A stretch of 7,118 nucleotides of DNA from Deltaproteobacteria bacterium. GTDB taxonomy: Bacteria > Desulfobacterota > DSM-4660 > Desulfatiglandales > HGW-15. The notes beneath the pieces were generated by a model. That model saw only the letters and a program-made list of their open reading frames with translations. It was not told the origin of the DNA and did not search any database. The translations under genes and the position numbers were made by a program. Below are positions 6,545-7,118 of this stretch, one piece after another. Position 1 is the first letter of the stretch. Each line of letters opens with the position of its first letter. The DNA lies in NCBI GenBank assembly GCA_016926135.1, contig JAFGPH010000216.1, positions 1-7,118 of the forward strand, given 5' to 3'.

Positions 6545-6940
6545 TCACTCTCCGGTGACGATGAGTTCCAGGGGCTCGGAAAAGGTTTCCACCGGGACCC
6601 TGGAGCCGATGGCCGGCGCCTCGGTGAGGCGAAGGGCCTTGATGCCTTGCATGATATCCATGATCCGGGCGAGGGGAACAGGCCGCGCGGTCTTGACCGG
6701 CAGCAGCCTTGGTCCTTCCGGCGTGCGGATGCGCAAGGTGGTGGTGATCACCCGATGGGGGGAGACCCATTCCTGACGGGCGAAATCCTCGCCTTTGGGG
6801 CAACGCGCACCCACGACCCCGGACCCGTCGGTCTCGATCTCGCAGCAATTGGGACACACGATGCATGTATAGCACCTGGCGGGATGCCCGAGAACAAGCT
6901 TCTTGGATGGTTTCTCTTTCTTCTTCACGGCCATTTCCAT
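6545..6940 (-). CDS. DUF1667 protein with conserved CxxC cysteines
   Basis: This 131-residue protein matches the DUF1667 family of small proteins with conserved cysteine pairs. They are usually encoded beside an FAD/NAD(P)-dependent oxidoreductase and often near an anaerobic glycerol-3-phosphate dehydrogenase. A Lys-rich N-terminus (about 6-14) leads into CYTCIVCPNCCEIETDG and GARCPKGEDFARQE, then the family pattern PHRVITTTLRI, LPVKTARPVPLARIMDIM and a C-terminus ending in ELIVTGE. Cysteines are at 23, 26, 29, 32, 33 and 47. Four of them (26, 29, 33, 47) fit the expected cluster or zinc ligands; 23 and 32 look additional. The likely role is as a small Fe-S or redox subunit of the oxidoreductase encoded just upstream. 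An ATG at 6934, two codons later, has AGGA at a better distance (8 bases, against 2 for the ATG at 6940), so the true start may be 6934. No terminator is seen after the stop. Confidence 0.88.
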   Translation of the reverse strand: MEMAVKKKEKPSKKLVLGHPARCYTCIVCPNCCEIETDGSGVVGARCPKGEDFARQEWVSPHRVITTTLRIRTPEGPRLLPVKTARPVPLARIMDIMQGIKALRLTEAPAIGSRVPVETFSEPLELIVTGE

Positions 6941-6952
6941 GGTCCTGCCTGC

Positions 6953-6968
6953 GGGCTTTCACAAGCCC
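6953..6968 (-). promoter_or_regulatory. Small hairpin between the oxidoreductase and DUF1667 genes
   Basis: On the minus strand GGGCTT-GTGA-AAGCCC forms a perfect 6-base stem closed by a GNRA-type GTGA loop. It lies in the 53-base gap between the two genes, just before the DUF1667 ribosome binding site. There is no T-run, so it is not a terminator. It may affect mRNA stability or relative expression. Confidence 0.4.
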
Positions 6969-6993
6969 CTTCGACATGAGTCTCGCGCGGGGC

Positions 6994-7118
6994 TCATGCG
7001 CCTGCCAGCAATTTCCCCAGCTTTTCGGCCTCCCTGGTCACACGATCCACGAGATCATGGACGTAGTCCGCGTTGCCCGTTAGGTAGATCCCGTTCCCCG
7101 GCTCGATACCCGCGTCAA
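6994..7118 (-). CDS. FAD-dependent pyridine-nucleotide oxidoreductase, C-terminal end only
   Basis: The last 40 residues and the stop (TGA at 6996-6994) of a gene that begins beyond the window. The visible protein contains GIYLTGNADYVHDLVDRVTR followed by an Ala/Leu/Lys-rich tail EAEKLGKLLAGA. A glycine-rich segment followed by a Gly-Asn and a His-Asp-Leu-Val-Asp motif is the typical C-terminal FAD-contact end of the NAD(P)/FAD oxidoreductases that accompany DUF1667 proteins. The DUF1667 gene follows 53 bases downstream on the same strand, which supports a shared operon and a two-subunit redox enzyme. The catalytic and nucleotide-binding parts are outside the window, so the substrate cannot be judged; a link to glycerol-3-phosphate oxidation is only inferred from the family's usual context. 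Confidence 0.8.
   Translation of the reverse strand, partial: DAGIEPGNGIYLTGNADYVHDLVDRVTREAEKLGKLLAGA

Noticed and set aside
6495..6977. A 160-codon minus-strand frame overlapping the DUF1667 gene in another phase
   Set aside because: It is Arg/His/Gly-rich with no family features, while the other frame gives a clear DUF1667 protein.

Overview
The window looks like a GC-rich Gram-negative chromosome, most likely a deltaproteobacterium (Desulfobacterota) or another anaerobe of that kind. A tripartite outer-membrane/periplasmic/inner-membrane efflux system requires an outer membrane. The pairing of a DUF1667 protein with an FAD-dependent oxidoreductase is typical of anaerobes. The lineage is an inference, because no rRNA or other marker gene is present.

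Left part, plus strand (1-5106): a compact RND efflux operon in the order outer-membrane factor (TolC-like, 5' end outside the window), periplasmic adaptor, inner-membrane RND transporter. The genes overlap by 11 and 8 bases and each downstream gene has a good Shine-Dalgarno sequence inside its upstream neighbour, so the three are probably translationally coupled. The products would form one proton-driven pump spanning both membranes. Its substrate cannot be read from the sequence.

Middle (5107-5647): a 541-base region with no convincing gene, lying between the converging ends of the RND gene and a HAD phosphatase gene. It is rich in repeats. It holds degenerate short repeats, a palindrome with two perfect 10-base arms, and a 328-base segment bounded by inverted repeats (13 bases perfect, about 22 of 26 matching when extended). 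That segment looks like a non-coding miniature transposable element or the remnant of an insertion sequence.

Right part, minus strand (5648-7118): read in the direction of transcription, the end of an FAD-dependent oxidoreductase gene, a DUF1667 cysteine-cluster gene, then a separately promoted HAD-IIB phosphatase gene. The first two probably act together in an anaerobic redox enzyme related to those found with glycerol-3-phosphate dehydrogenases. The phosphatase has a recognisable sigma70-type promoter and a short leader hairpin that covers its likely ribosome binding site.

No RNA genes, CRISPR arrays or intact transposase genes were seen. The coding parts belong to recognisable families. 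The most unusual material is the repeat-rich gap and the leader of the HAD gene.
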